This document shows, in pieces, positions 31,976 through 42,232 of a DNA stretch of 64,000 nucleotides. The notes under the pieces are model-generated. The model was not told the origin of the DNA. It saw only the letters and a list, made by a program, of their open reading frames with translations, and searched no databases. The position numbers were made by a program, and so were the translations under genes. The number at the start of each line of letters is the position of its first letter. Position 1 is the stretch's first letter. This DNA is from UBA2357 sp002344625 (GTDB taxonomy: Bacteria > Pseudomonadota > Gammaproteobacteria > Burkholderiales > Rhodocyclaceae): contig CALKIH010000025.1 of assembly GCA_937995335.1 (NCBI GenBank), forward strand, positions 1 to 64,000, given 5' to 3'.

Positions 31976-34900
31976 ATGTCCGTGACCGCCCCCGATCCGC
32001 CCGACGAAGCGCGCGCCGCGCCCGACGCCGTGCAGCGGGTGGTGAAGATACGCCGCGATTACAACACCTGGGTTGCCAACGAAACGCTCGAGGACTATGC
32101 GCTGCGGTTTACGCCGCGCAGCTATCGCAAGTGGTCGGCCTTCCGGGTCGGCAATACGGCGTTCGGCTCGGCGTCCTTCCTGGTCCTGGAAGCGGTCGGG
32201 GCGACGATGCTGGTGAGCTACGGCTTCGTCAACAGCTTATGGGCGATTCTCGCGATCGGTCTGATCATCTTCATGACCGGCCTGCCGATCAGCCTGTATG
32301 CGGCCCGCCATGGCGTAGACATGGACCTGCTGACGCGCGGCTCCGGCTTCGGCTACATCGGCTCGACCATTTCGTCGCTGGTGTACGCCTCGTTCACCTT
32401 CATCCTGTTCGCGCTCGAGGCGGCGATCATGGCCTATGCGCTGGAGATGGCCTTCGGCATTCCGCCCGCCTGGGGCTACCTGATCTGCGCGCTGGTGGTG
32501 ATTCCGCTGGTGACCCACGGCATCACCGTGATCAGCCGCATCCAGACGCTGACGCAGCCGCTGTGGCTGTTCCTGCTGGCGCTGCCGTTCGTGTTCCTGC
32601 TCGGCGCGGATCCCCAGGCGCTGCGGGGCCTGTGGCACTACCCGGGCGCGCGCGGGGTGAGTGGCGAGTTCGACTGGCACCTGTTCGGCGCGGCGATGAC
32701 GGTCGGCATCGCGCTGATCACCCAGATGGGAGAGCAGGCCGACTATCTGCGCTTCATGCCCGAGCGCACTGCGTCGAACCGGCGCCAGTGGTTGTTCGGC
32801 GTGGTGCTGGGTGGTCCGGGCTGGGTGCTGATCGGCGTGGTCAAGATGCTCGGCGGCGCGTTCCTCGCGTGGCTGCTGTTGCGCCAGGGCATGGGCGCCG
32901 AGAAGGCGGTGGACCCCAACCAGATGTATCTGCTCGGGTTCGGGCTGGTGTTCGACAACGCCACGCTCGCGGTGGCGGTCACCGCGCTGTTCGTGATCGT
33001 GTCGCAGCTCAAGATCAACGTCACCAACGCCTATGCCGGCTCGCTGGCCTGGTCGAACTTCTTCTCGCGCCTGACGCACAGCCACCCCGGGCGGGTCGTG
33101 TGGGTCGTGTTCAACATCCTGATCGCGCTGCTGCTGATGGAGATGGAGGTGTTCCAGGCGCTGGGCCAGGTGCTGGGCCTGTATTCGAACGTGGCGATCT
33201 CGTGGATCGTGGCGGTCGTCGCCGACCTAGTCGTCAACAAGCCGATGGGCTGGTCGCCCAAGGGGATCGAGTTCAAGCGCAGCCACCTTTACGACATCAA
33301 CCCGGTGGGTGTCGGTGCGATGCTGATCGCCTCGGTGTTGTCGGTGTGCACCTTTCTCGGCCTGTTCGGCGCGGGCATCCAGCCCTTTGCGCCGTTCGTC
33401 GCGATGGGCGTGGCCATGCTGGTGTCGCCGCTGATCGCCTGGTGGACGCGGGGGCGCTACTATCTTGCCCGCCCGCCCGAGCCCCTGGGCGGCAGTGCCG
33501 CCGCCACCCGCAAGTGCAGCGTCTGCGGCCAGCACTTCGAGGCCGAGGACACCAGTCATTGCCCGGCCTACCAGGGCACGATCTGCTCGCTGTGCTGTTC
33601 GCTCGACGCACGCTGCGAAGACTTGTGCAAGCCGCATGCGCGCCTTGCCACGCAGTGGTCCGCGCTGCTCGCACGGGTGCTGCCGCGGCGTCTGAAGCCT
33701 TACCTCGACGCCGGCCTGGGGCACTACCTGCTGCTGATGGCCGGCGTCGTGTCCTTTCTCGCGATTCTGCTGGGGCTCATCCATTACCACGAGGTGCAGT
33801 CGCATGGCGACGAGGCACGGCTCGCGCTCGATGGCGTGTTCGTGAAGGTCTTCGCGGCGCTGTTCCTGGTAAGCGGAGTGGGGGCATGGTGGATGGTGCT
33901 GACCTTCAAGAGCCGCGAGGTGGCACAGGAGGAGTCCAACCGCCAGACCCTGCTGCTGATGCAGGAGATCGAGTCGCATAAGCGCACCGACGAAGCCTTG
34001 CAGGGCGCCAAGCGGGTCGCGGAGAGTGCCAACCAGGCCAAGAGCCGCTACATCACCTCGATCAGCCATGAATTGCGCACACCGCTGAACAGCATCCTCG
34101 GCTACGCGCAGATCCTCGACGGCGACGAGGCCATTCCGCCGCAGCGGCGCCAGGCGGTGGGGGTGATCAAGAAGAGCGGCGAGCATCTGCTGTCGCTGAT
34201 CGAGGGCACGCTGGACATCGCCCGCATCGAGGGCGGCAAGCTCACGCTCGAGGCGCGGCCGCTGGCGTTTCCACAGTTCGTCGGCCAGATGGTGGCGATG
34301 TTCGAGCTGCAGGCGCGCAACAAAGGCCTGCGCTTTCACTTCGAGCCGGCCGGCGAGCTGCCGGCGGTGGTGCGGGCCGACGAGAAGCGCTTGCGCCAGA
34401 TCCTGATCAACATCATCGGCAATGCGGTGAAGTTCACCCAGCGCGGCACGGTCACGCTGCGCCTCGCCTATCGGCGCGAGATGGCGGTCTTCGACATCGA
34501 GGATACCGGTCCGGGCATTCCGGCCGACGAGCTGGAGCGCGTCTTCGAGCCCTTCGAGCGCGGCACGACGACCCGCGCGGCCACGGCCGGAACCGGGCTC
34601 GGGCTCACGATCAGCCGCATGCTCACCGACCTGATGGGCGGCGAGATGGCCGTGGACAGCACGCCCGGTGCGGGCAGTCGCTTCAGGGTGCGGCTGTTCC
34701 TGCCGCAGTTGCACGGGCGCCACGCGGAGGCGGCGCTGCCGCGCGCCCAGCGGATCGGCTACAAGGGCATCCGGCGGCGCATTCTGCTGGTGGACAACGA
34801 GCGGGTCGATCGCGAACTCTTGCACAACCTGCTCGAGCCGCTCGGTTTTCAGGTCGAGCAGGCCGCCTCCGGGCACGAGTGCCTCGCGGTACTGAAAGGT

Positions 34901-35407
34901 TTCAAGCCCCACCTGGTGTTCATGGACCTCGCGATGCCCGGCATCGATGGCTGGGAGACCTTGCGTCGGATGCATGCCGGCGGCCTGGGCGACATTCCGG
35001 TGGCGATCATCTCGGCCAATGCCTTCGACAAGGGGCTGGACAACGATGTCGGGATCGCCACGCAGGACTTCATCACCAAGCCGATCAATGTCGACGACCT
35101 GCTCGACTGGATCGGCACGCGGCTGGCGCTGGAGTGGGTGTGGGCCGACCGGCCCGAGCGCGCCGCGGCTGCGCCGACGACCGGCAGCGCGCGCGCCGTG
35201 CCGGCGGTGAGCCGTCCGCCGCCGGAAGCCTTGCGCGAACTCGACGCGCTCGTGGAGCTGGGCTACCCTCGGGGTATTCTCGCGCACCTGGCCGAGATCG
35301 AGCATGCCCACCCCGAATGCGCCGAGTTCGTGGGCATGCAGCGCGATCTGGCCCGCCAGTTCCAGTTCGAGGCGATGCGCGAGTTGCTGACCCAGGCCGG
35401 GCACTAG
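31976..35407 (+). CDS. NCS1 transporter-histidine kinase-receiver fusion
   Basis: This 1143-residue protein has an NCS1 (cytosine/allantoin-type) transporter, about residues 30-500 with roughly 12 helices. A Cys-rich segment (about 512-556; CSVCGQHF, CPAY, CSLCCSLDARCEDLC) follows, then two more helices, HisKA with His698 (SISHELRTPLNSIL), HATPase_c (NAVKFTQ, DTGPGIP, GTGLGLTISR) and a receiver with Asp984 (FMDLAMPGIDG). The transporter part probably serves as the input sensor for a nitrogenous compound. Its partner response regulator follows 79 bases downstream. The role is inferred; urea, hydantoin or pyrimidine sensing would fit the nitrogen genes in the window. Confidence 0.88.
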   Translation: MSVTAPDPPDEARAAPDAVQRVVKIRRDYNTWVANETLEDYALRFTPRSYRKWSAFRVGNTAFGSASFLVLEAVGATMLVSYGFVNSLWAILAIGLIIFMTGLPISLYAARHGVDMDLLTRGSGFGYIGSTISSLVYASFTFILFALEAAIMAYALEMAFGIPPAWGYLICALVVIPLVTHGITVISRIQTLTQPLWLFLLALPFVFLLGADPQALRGLWHYPGARGVSGEFDWHLFGAAMTVGIALITQMGEQADYLRFMPERTASNRRQWLFGVVLGGPGWVLIGVVKMLGGAFLAWLLLRQGMGAEKAVDPNQMYLLGFGLVFDNATLAVAVTALFVIVSQLKINVTNAYAGSLAWSNFFSRLTHSHPGRVVWVVFNILIALLLMEMEVFQALGQVLGLYSNVAISWIVAVVADLVVNKPMGWSPKGIEFKRSHLYDINPVGVGAMLIASVLSVCTFLGLFGAGIQPFAPFVAMGVAMLVSPLIAWWTRGRYYLARPPEPLGGSAAATRKCSVCGQHFEAEDTSHCPAYQGTICSLCCSLDARCEDLCKPHARLATQWSALLARVLPRRLKPYLDAGLGHYLLLMAGVVSFLAILLGLIHYHEVQSHGDEARLALDGVFVKVFAALFLVSGVGAWWMVLTFKSREVAQEESNRQTLLLMQEIESHKRTDEALQGAKRVAESANQAKSRYITSISHELRTPLNSILGYAQILDGDEAIPPQRRQAVGVIKKSGEHLLSLIEGTLDIARIEGGKLTLEARPLAFPQFVGQMVAMFELQARNKGLRFHFEPAGELPAVVRADEKRLRQILINIIGNAVKFTQRGTVTLRLAYRREMAVFDIEDTGPGIPADELERVFEPFERGTTTRAATAGTGLGLTISRMLTDLMGGEMAVDSTPGAGSRFRVRLFLPQLHGRHAEAALPRAQRIGYKGIRRRILLVDNERVDRELLHNLLEPLGFQVEQAASGHECLAVLKGFKPHLVFMDLAMPGIDGWETLRRMHAGGLGDIPVAIISANAFDKGLDNDVGIATQDFITKPINVDDLLDWIGTRLALEWVWADRPERAAAAPTTGSARAVPAVSRPPPEALRELDALVELGYPRGILAHLAEIEHAHPECAEFVGMQRDLARQFQFEAMRELLTQAGH

Positions 35408-35486
35408 ATGGAGCGGTCCCCATGCTTGCTGTGTGTGCCTCCCCGGGGCGGCAGGCGGACCGGATGACTGCGAGGATGGCAAACTG

Positions 35487-36437
35487 ATGAATCGCGTGGA
35501 GGGCGGCCGCGGCATCGTCCTGATCGTCGATGACGTGCCCGAGAACCTGTCGGTGCTGCACGACGCCCTCGACGAGGCCGGCTACACGGTGTTGGTCGCG
35601 ACCCATGGCGAGGCGGCGCTGGCGCGGGCGCGCCAAAGCCTGCCCGACGTGGTTCTGCTCGATGCCCTGATGCCGGGCATGGACGGGTTCGAGGTCGCGC
35701 GCCGGCTGAAGGCCGACTTCGTCACCCGCAACATTCCGCTCATCTTCATGACCGGCCTCACCGAAACCGAACATGTGGTGGCGGCGTTTTCGGCCGGAGG
35801 GGCCGACTACGTCACCAAGCCGATTCGTCCGGCCGAGGTGTTGGCGCGCATCGCCGCGCATGTGCAGAACGCGCGCCAGATGAAACAGGCGCGCACCGCG
35901 CTCGACGCCTTCGGCCAGGCCACCGTGGCGATCCGGGTCAGCGATGCGCGCCTGGTCTGGCAGACGCCGCTCGCCCGCAAGTTGCTGCGCAGCTTTTTTC
36001 CGCATGCCGAAGACGAAACACCGGCGCCGCTGCTCGCATGGGTGCTGGCGGCCGAGAAGGCCCGGCGCGCGCGCGAGGAGTCCTCGCCGCTCCTCGTCGC
36101 GGAGGGCGCGCGCCGGCTGCTGGCATCGTTTCACGATCGCACCGAGGAGGGCGGCGAGGGCGAAGGCGAATGGCTGGTGGTCCTGCGCCAGGAGAACGAC
36201 GCCAGCACCATCGAGGCCTTGATCGCGCTGTTCCGCCTGACCACGCGCGAGGCCGAAGTCCTCTACTGGGTCATCCGCGGCAAGACCAACCGCGACATCG
36301 GCGAGATTCTCGGCACCAGCCCGCGCACCGTGCACAAGCACCTCGAGCATGTGTTCGAGAAGCTCGGGGTCGAGACCCGTACCGCCGCCGCGTCGATGGC
36401 GATGTCGAGGCTGCAGGGGGCCGGTTCGAACGGCTAG
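35487..36437 (+). CDS. LuxR-type response regulator partner of the NCS1 kinase
   Basis: This 316-residue protein has a receiver (LIVDDVPENLSVLHDAL, VLLDALMPGMDG, TKPIRPAEVL), a PAS-like middle (about 145-235) and a C-terminal GerE HTH (LTTREAEVLYWVIRGKTNRDIGEILG...HKHLEHVFEKL). It should receive phosphate from the adjacent hybrid kinase and act on transcription. The urea transporter or urease operons in this window are candidate targets by analogy of function only. Confidence 0.87.
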   Translation: MNRVEGGRGIVLIVDDVPENLSVLHDALDEAGYTVLVATHGEAALARARQSLPDVVLLDALMPGMDGFEVARRLKADFVTRNIPLIFMTGLTETEHVVAAFSAGGADYVTKPIRPAEVLARIAAHVQNARQMKQARTALDAFGQATVAIRVSDARLVWQTPLARKLLRSFFPHAEDETPAPLLAWVLAAEKARRAREESSPLLVAEGARRLLASFHDRTEEGGEGEGEWLVVLRQENDASTIEALIALFRLTTREAEVLYWVIRGKTNRDIGEILGTSPRTVHKHLEHVFEKLGVETRTAAASMAMSRLQGAGSNG

Positions 36438-36527
36438 GGCTTGCGTTGGGATAGACGGGCGCAAATCGGGCAGAATGCGGTTCCAGCCGCCACAAGCGGC
36501 CATTCGCCACTGTCATTGGAGATCCCC

Positions 36528-38408
36528 TTGTTCGGTTCGTTCGAAAGACGCGTCCATCCCTACCCGGACGAGACGCCCCGCACCCCGCCGCGCGGTTTCT
36601 TCGCCTTTCTGTGGGCCGGCACCGAGGGCGTGCGTCCCTTCATTCTCGGCATGATGCTTCTCACCGCGCTGATCGGCGCATTCGAGGCCTTGCTGTTCGC
36701 ACTGCTCGGGCGCGTGGTCGATTGGCTCGCCGCGGTCGAGCCGGCGCGCCTGTGGGCGGAGGAGGGCTTCACCCTCGTCGTGCTGGCATTGGTGATCGTT
36801 GGCAGCACGGGTCTGGTCGCCGTTCAGACCATGCTCAAGCACCAGACCCTGGCCGGCAATTTCCCGATGCGCCTGCGCTGGAACTTTCACCGTCTGATGC
36901 TCGGCCAGAGCATGAGCTTCTACCAGGACGAATTCGCCGGGCGGGTCGCGGCCAAGGTCATGCAGACCGCGCTCGCGGTGCGCGACACCTGCATGATCCT
37001 GACCGACATCCTGGTGTTCGTCACGATCTACTTCATGACCATGGTGATCGTGGTGGGCAGTTTTGCGAGTTGGATGCTCGCGCCCTTCCTCGCCTGGGTC
37101 TCGCTGTACGCGCTGGCGCTGTGGTACTTCGTGCCGAAGCTCGCGCGGGTGTCGCGCGAGCAGGCCGATGCGCGCGCGATGATGACCGGGCGCATCACCG
37201 ATGCCTATACCAACATCGCCACGGTCAAGCTGTTTTCGCATGCCGGACGCGAGGCCGGCTACGCACGCACCGCGATGCACGAGTTCCTCGGGACGGTGCA
37301 TGCGCAGATGCGCCTGGTGAGTGGCATCGAAGTCACCGTGCACGGGCTCAGCATGCTGCTGATTCTCGGCACCGCCGGGGTCGCGCTGTGGCTGTGGTCG
37401 CACGGCGAGGTCGGGGTCGGCGCGCTCGCCGCCGCGACTGCGATGGCCTTGCGCCTCAACGGCATGTCGCACTGGGTGATGTGGGAGATGGCCTCGCTGT
37501 TCGAGAACGTCGGCACGGTCCAGGACGGCATCAACACCTTGTCGCGCCCGCACCAGGTCATCGACAAACCGCATGCGGTGCCGGTCGTGGTGAGCCGCGG
37601 CGAGATCCGCTTCGACGACGTGTGCTTTGCCTACGGCGCGACCGGACCGGCGGCGCGGCGGGTCATCGACCATCTCGACCTGGTGATCCGGCCGGGCGAG
37701 AAGATCGGCGTGGTCGGCCGTTCCGGCGCCGGCAAGTCGACGATCGTGAACCTGCTGCTGCGCTTCTACGACGTGGAAAGCGGGCGGATCCTGATCGACG
37801 GCCAGAACATCGCCGATGTCGCCCAGGTGAGCCTGCGCGAGCAGATCGGCATGGTCACCCAGGACACTTCGCTGTTGCACCGCTCGGTGCGCGACAACAT
37901 CCTGTACGGCCGGCCCGACGCTACCGATGACGACATGATCTCGGCGGCCCGGCGCGCCGAGGCGCACGAGTTCATCCTCGGGCTCACCGACCCCAAGGGG
38001 CGCATGGGCTACGACGCGCACGTGGGCGAACGCGGGGTCAAACTCTCGGGCGGCCAGCGCCAGCGCATCGCGATCGCGCGGGTCATGCTCAAGGATGCGC
38101 CGATCCTGCTCCTCGACGAGGCCACCAGCGCGCTCGATTCGGAAGTCGAGGCGGCGATCCAGACCAGTCTCTACCGGTTGATGGAAGGCAAGACCGTGGT
38201 CGCGATCGCCCACCGCCTGTCGACCATCGCCGCGATGGACCGCCTCATCGTCATGGACAAGGGGCGCATCGTCGAGCAGGGCGATCACCGCAGCCTGCTC
38301 GCGCACGATGGGCTCTATGCGCGCCTGTGGGCGCACCAGAGCGGCGGCTTCCTGGGCGAAGAGACCGATGACGAAGCGCCGGCACGCCCGGACGAGGTGC
38401 TCGCGTGA
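36528..38408 (+). CDS. ABC exporter, fused permease-ATPase
   Basis: About 626 residues. A six-helix type IV ABC permease domain (about 25-340) is followed by a nucleotide-binding domain with Walker A VGRSGAGKST, signature LSGGQRQRIA and Walker B ILLLDEATSALDS. It is probably a homodimeric exporter in the inner membrane; the substrate is unknown (lipid or drug export is common). The start is taken at TTG 36528, with GGAGAT just before, giving MFGSFERRVHPYP; an upstream TTG at 36441 would add an unlikely leader. Confidence 0.87.
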   Translation: MFGSFERRVHPYPDETPRTPPRGFFAFLWAGTEGVRPFILGMMLLTALIGAFEALLFALLGRVVDWLAAVEPARLWAEEGFTLVVLALVIVGSTGLVAVQTMLKHQTLAGNFPMRLRWNFHRLMLGQSMSFYQDEFAGRVAAKVMQTALAVRDTCMILTDILVFVTIYFMTMVIVVGSFASWMLAPFLAWVSLYALALWYFVPKLARVSREQADARAMMTGRITDAYTNIATVKLFSHAGREAGYARTAMHEFLGTVHAQMRLVSGIEVTVHGLSMLLILGTAGVALWLWSHGEVGVGALAAATAMALRLNGMSHWVMWEMASLFENVGTVQDGINTLSRPHQVIDKPHAVPVVVSRGEIRFDDVCFAYGATGPAARRVIDHLDLVIRPGEKIGVVGRSGAGKSTIVNLLLRFYDVESGRILIDGQNIADVAQVSLREQIGMVTQDTSLLHRSVRDNILYGRPDATDDDMISAARRAEAHEFILGLTDPKGRMGYDAHVGERGVKLSGGQRQRIAIARVMLKDAPILLLDEATSALDSEVEAAIQTSLYRLMEGKTVVAIAHRLSTIAAMDRLIVMDKGRIVEQGDHRSLLAHDGLYARLWAHQSGGFLGEETDDEAPARPDEVLA

Positions 38409-38452
38409 GTACCTCGCGGGCGTGAATGCGGGCGGGTGCCGTCCGTGCTGAA

Positions 38453-38475
38453 CCGGGGGGCCGCCCCCGGGTTTT
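38453..38475 (+). terminator. Intrinsic terminator after the ABC exporter
   Basis: CCGGGGG (38453-38459) pairs with CCCCCGG (38464-38470) around a 4-base loop, followed by GTTTT. It lies 45 bases after the ABC gene stop and ends just before the MscS-like gene. Confidence 0.65.
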
Positions 38476-38490
38476 AGGGAGTGTCGCAGA

Positions 38491-39102
38491 GTGGTGAAAG
38501 AACGTTTACCTTCCTGGTTGCAGGACTGGCTGGGCATCATCGTGCCGGTGGGGCAGGTGCTGCTGGTGGTGTTCGCGGCGTGGCTGCTGCAACGGCTGGT
38601 GCGGCGCTTGATCCGCCAGCTGGACGAGCACTACGGCCTGCCGCCGGAACTGGCGCTGGGTGCCAGGCGGATCCTGGCGTTCCTGATCTACGCCGCGGCG
38701 GCGCTGCTGGTGCTGGAGAGGATGGGGGTGTCGGGGGCGGTGTTGTGGACGGCGTTCACCGGCTTTGCCGCGGTGGCGGCGGTGGCGTTTTTTGCCGCGT
38801 GGAGCGTGCTGTCGAACATTTTTTGCACCGTGCTCATCTTCACGACCCGCCCGTTCCGGATGCACGATCACATCGAGTTGCTGGAAAACGGCGAAAAGCC
38901 CGGCATCAAGGGCCGCGTCATCGACATCAACCTGATCTACACGACGCTGCAGGAGACCGATGAGGGGCGCCAGGGCACGGTGTTGCAGATTCCGAACAAC
39001 TTGTTCTTCCAGCGCGTGGTGCGCCGCCTGCGCGGCGGGATTCTGCCGCGGCGGACGGTGATGACGGCGGGCGAGGGCGAAGGCAAGTCGGCCCAGAACT
39101 GA
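38491..39102 (+). CDS. Small MscS-like mechanosensitive channel protein
   Basis: This 203-residue protein has three hydrophobic segments (IVPVGQVLLVVFAAWLL; ILAFLIYAAAALLVL; FAAVAAVAFFAAWSVLSNIF) and the MscS beta-domain start (TTRPFRMHDHIEL...VIDINLIYTTL). The pore helix is Ala-rich as in MscS. The C-terminal cage of full-size MscS is shortened. It probably gates small solutes on membrane tension. AGGGAG stands 9 bases before the GTG start. Confidence 0.82.
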   Translation: MVKERLPSWLQDWLGIIVPVGQVLLVVFAAWLLQRLVRRLIRQLDEHYGLPPELALGARRILAFLIYAAAALLVLERMGVSGAVLWTAFTGFAAVAAVAFFAAWSVLSNIFCTVLIFTTRPFRMHDHIELLENGEKPGIKGRVIDINLIYTTLQETDEGRQGTVLQIPNNLFFQRVVRRLRGGILPRRTVMTAGEGEGKSAQN

Positions 39103-39219
39103 TCGCGGCGGCGGCAGTGCCTGCCCGGTCGGCCGGAGGGGCGCCACGCCGTGTACCCGCCCCGATGCCAGATCCGGGATAATCCGGAACCGTTCGGATC
39201 ACTCTCGGGAGCACATCGC

Positions 39220-39993
39220 TTGAATACCGTCACCATCGAAGGCGTACGCCTGGAATACGTCCGCCTGGCGTCCGCCCATCCGCGCGACAACGCGCCGGTC
39301 ATGATCTTCCTGCACGAGGGGCTCGGCTCGATCACGATGTGGCGGGACTTTCCGCAGCGGGTCGCGGACGCGACCGGCTGTGATGCGCTGGTGTATTCGC
39401 GCATCGGCTACGGCCGCTCCGATCCGGCCCGCGCGCCGCGCACGCCGCGTTATCTGCATGAACAGGGGCTCAGCGTGCTGCCGCAGCTGATCGCGCGGCT
39501 GGGGCTCGAGCGCCCGATCCTGTTCGGCCATTCCGACGGCGCGTCGATCGCGCTGATCTGCGCCGGCGGCACCGATACGCCGCTGTCCGGCGTGATCATG
39601 ATGGCGCCGCACGTGATGGTCGAGGACATTACCCTGGCGGGCATCCGGGTCGCGCTCGAGGCCTACCAGCACACCGATCTCGGTGCGCGGCTGGCGAAGT
39701 ACCACAACGATGCCGATGCCGTGTTCCGCGCCTGGACCGACACCTGGCTCAGCCCCGGCTTCCGCGACTGGAACATCGAAGACCTGGTGCCGGCCATCGG
39801 CGTGCCGGTGCTCGCGATCCAGGGCGAAGACGACGAGTACGCCACGATGGCGCAGATCGACCGCATCGCCGCCGCCGCGCCCGATGTCGAGCTGTGCAAG
39901 CTTGCCGACTGTCGCCATTCGCCGCACAAGGACCAGCCCCAGGCGGTCATCGAAGCGGTGGCCGGTTTCGTCGAGCGCATCCGCACCGACTGA
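39220..39993 (+). CDS. Alpha/beta hydrolase
   Basis: This 257-residue single-domain hydrolase has the oxyanion-side FLHEGLGSITMW, nucleophile elbow FGHSDGAS (GxSxG-like, Ser), an acid near GEDDEYA and the final His in CRHSPHKDQP. The substrate is unknown; homologues often cleave esters or thioesters in aromatic or fatty-acid metabolism. I chose TTG 39220 because GGGAG stands 8 bases upstream and earlier in-frame codons give a non-family leader. Confidence 0.82.
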   Translation: MNTVTIEGVRLEYVRLASAHPRDNAPVMIFLHEGLGSITMWRDFPQRVADATGCDALVYSRIGYGRSDPARAPRTPRYLHEQGLSVLPQLIARLGLERPILFGHSDGASIALICAGGTDTPLSGVIMMAPHVMVEDITLAGIRVALEAYQHTDLGARLAKYHNDADAVFRAWTDTWLSPGFRDWNIEDLVPAIGVPVLAIQGEDDEYATMAQIDRIAAAAPDVELCKLADCRHSPHKDQPQAVIEAVAGFVERIRTD

Positions 39994-40081
39994 TTGCGCG
40001 GCGTCGGCGCGCCGCCGTGGCGCGCTTGAGAGCACCCGCGCCAGCCTCGAAAGTAACCCGTTGCTCACTATCCGGATCGCC

Positions 40082-42067
40082 ATGCTGCCCCACCAGATCG
40101 AACTGCTTGCACCCGCCCGCGACGCCGAGATCGGCATCGAGGCGATCAACCATGGCGCGGACGCGGTATATATCGGCGGCCCGTCCTTCGGGGCGCGGGC
40201 GGCCGCCGACAACAGCGTGCGCGACATCGCCCGCTTGGCCGCCCATGCGCATCGCTATCACGCGCGGGTCTTCGCCACCCTCAACACGATCCTGCGCGAC
40301 GACGAACTCGAGTCGGCCCGGCGCCTGATCGGGCAGCTCCACGATGCCGGGGTCGATGCCCTGATCATCCAGGACATGGGGCTGCTCGAACTCGATCTGC
40401 CGCCGATCCAGCTCCACGCCAGCACCCAGACCGACATTCGCAGCCCCGACAAGGCGCGCTTTCTGCAGGACGTCGGCCTGTCGCAGATCGTGCTCGCGCG
40501 CGAACTCACGCTGGCGCAGATCGCGGCGATTCGCGCCGCCACCGATCCGGCGCGCTGCACGCTCGAGTTCTTCATTCACGGTGCGCTGTGCGTGGCCTAC
40601 AGCGGCCAGTGCTACATCAGCCACGCCCACACCGGGCGCAGCGCCAACCGGGGCGATTGCTCCCAGGCCTGTCGCCTGCCCTACGAAGTCAAGGATGGCC
40701 AGGACCGCATCGTCGCCCACGGCAAGCATGTGCTGTCGATGAAGGACAATAACCAGAGCGACAACCTCGCCGCGCTGGTCGAAGCCGGCGTGCGCAGCTT
40801 CAAGATCGAAGGGCGCTACAAGGACATGGGCTACGTCAAGAACATCACCGCCCACTATCGCCGCCTGCTCGACGGAATCATCGAGCACGGGCCCGAACTC
40901 GCGCCCGCTTCCGACGGGCGCTGCACCTACACCTTCGAGCCCGACCCTGAACAGAACTTCAACCGCGAGTTCACCGATTACTTCGTGCGCGGCCGTAAGG
41001 ACGACATCGGCGCGTTCGACACCCCCAAGAACCCCGGCCGCCCGATCGGCTGGGTGACCCGGATCGGCGGCGAATGGGTGGAGCTGGAAACCGAATCCGC
41101 CGATACCGTGCTGCACAACGGCGACGGCCTGTGCTACCACGACCTGCGCAAGGAACTGGTCGGGCTGCAGGTCAATCGCGTCGACCGAATCGGCCCCGGG
41201 CGCGATGGCGGCACGCTGTGGCGGATATTCCCCAAGGACGCGATCGCCGGACTGCGCGACCTGCGCACGGGCACGACGCTCAACCGCAACCGCAGCATGG
41301 ACTGGCTGCGCACCCTCGAGAAGAAATCCGCCGAACGCCGCATCGGCCTGCGCATGCTGCTCGCCGACGACGACGCGGGCCTGCGGCTGACGCTTACCGA
41401 CGAAAAGGGCTGCGTCGCGCACGCCGTGCTTGCCGGCGCATGGGAGCCCGCCCGCGACGCGCAGCAGGCGGCGGGCAAACTGCGCGAACGGCTCGACCGC
41501 GTCGGCGATACGCCATTCCGCGTCGACGGGATCGAGTTGGCGCTTGCACAGCCGTGGTTCGTGCCTGCCGCGCAGCTCAACGGCTTGCGCCGTGACGCGG
41601 TGGCGGCGCTGGAGGCGGTGCGCGCCGAATCGCGCCCGTGCCCGGTGCGGGCGCGCCCGGTCGAGCCGCCGGTGCCTTATCCCGAAGATACCCTGAGCTA
41701 CCTGGCCAATGTCTTCAACCACAAGGCGCGCGATTTCTATGCCCGCCACGGCGTCAAGGTGATTGCCGCGGCCTACGAAAGCCACGAGGAAGAAGGCGAG
41801 GTCAGCCTGATGATCACCAAGCATTGCGTGCGCTACAGCCTCAGCCTGTGCCCGCGCCAGACCAAGGGCGTGACCGGCGTGCAGGGCACGGTGCGCGCCG
41901 AACCGCTGCAGCTGATCAACGGCAAGGAAAGGCTCACCCTGCGCTTCGATTGCAAGCCGTGCGAAATGCACGTGGTCGGCAGGCTCAAGCGCAGCGTGCG
42001 CGCTGCCCCGCAGGCGAGCCCGCTCACCTTCTACCGCACGCGGCCGGCGCTCCCCGCCGGGCGTTGA
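40082..42067 (+). CDS. rlhA: U32-family 23S rRNA C2501 hydroxylase (RlhA/YdcP)
   Basis: This 661-residue U32 protein carries four clustered Cys (CVAYSGQC, DCSQAC) in the SGQCYISHAHTGRSANRGDC block that binds an iron-sulphur cluster, and a C-terminal DUF3656 region. The length fits RlhA (YdcP, about 650) rather than TrhP (YegQ, about 450). RlhA adds the 5-hydroxycytidine at 23S rRNA position 2501, using prephenate-linked chemistry with other factors. The start ATG 40082 gives MLPHQIELLAPARD, a normal U32 beginning. Confidence 0.8.
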   Translation: MLPHQIELLAPARDAEIGIEAINHGADAVYIGGPSFGARAAADNSVRDIARLAAHAHRYHARVFATLNTILRDDELESARRLIGQLHDAGVDALIIQDMGLLELDLPPIQLHASTQTDIRSPDKARFLQDVGLSQIVLARELTLAQIAAIRAATDPARCTLEFFIHGALCVAYSGQCYISHAHTGRSANRGDCSQACRLPYEVKDGQDRIVAHGKHVLSMKDNNQSDNLAALVEAGVRSFKIEGRYKDMGYVKNITAHYRRLLDGIIEHGPELAPASDGRCTYTFEPDPEQNFNREFTDYFVRGRKDDIGAFDTPKNPGRPIGWVTRIGGEWVELETESADTVLHNGDGLCYHDLRKELVGLQVNRVDRIGPGRDGGTLWRIFPKDAIAGLRDLRTGTTLNRNRSMDWLRTLEKKSAERRIGLRMLLADDDAGLRLTLTDEKGCVAHAVLAGAWEPARDAQQAAGKLRERLDRVGDTPFRVDGIELALAQPWFVPAAQLNGLRRDAVAALEAVRAESRPCPVRARPVEPPVPYPEDTLSYLANVFNHKARDFYARHGVKVIAAAYESHEEEGEVSLMITKHCVRYSLSLCPRQTKGVTGVQGTVRAEPLQLINGKERLTLRFDCKPCEMHVVGRLKRSVRAAPQASPLTFYRTRPALPAGR

Positions 42068-42232
42068 GCTGGCGCGGGCCGGCCGCTTCCCCGTCCTTCC
42101 CGGGCGGCGCCTGCCGGTGCCGCCACTACGCCATCTTGCGTATTCCGCCCCGGGGCCTCCCGACCTAATCTGATGTCGCAGCGCAACAACACGAAAACAC
42201 GATTTCGTCCACGACATTCAGGAGTCTCTCTC

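Noticed and set aside
42068..42232. Sigma-54 promoter upstream of urtA
   Set aside because: No GG-N10-GC element close to consensus was seen.
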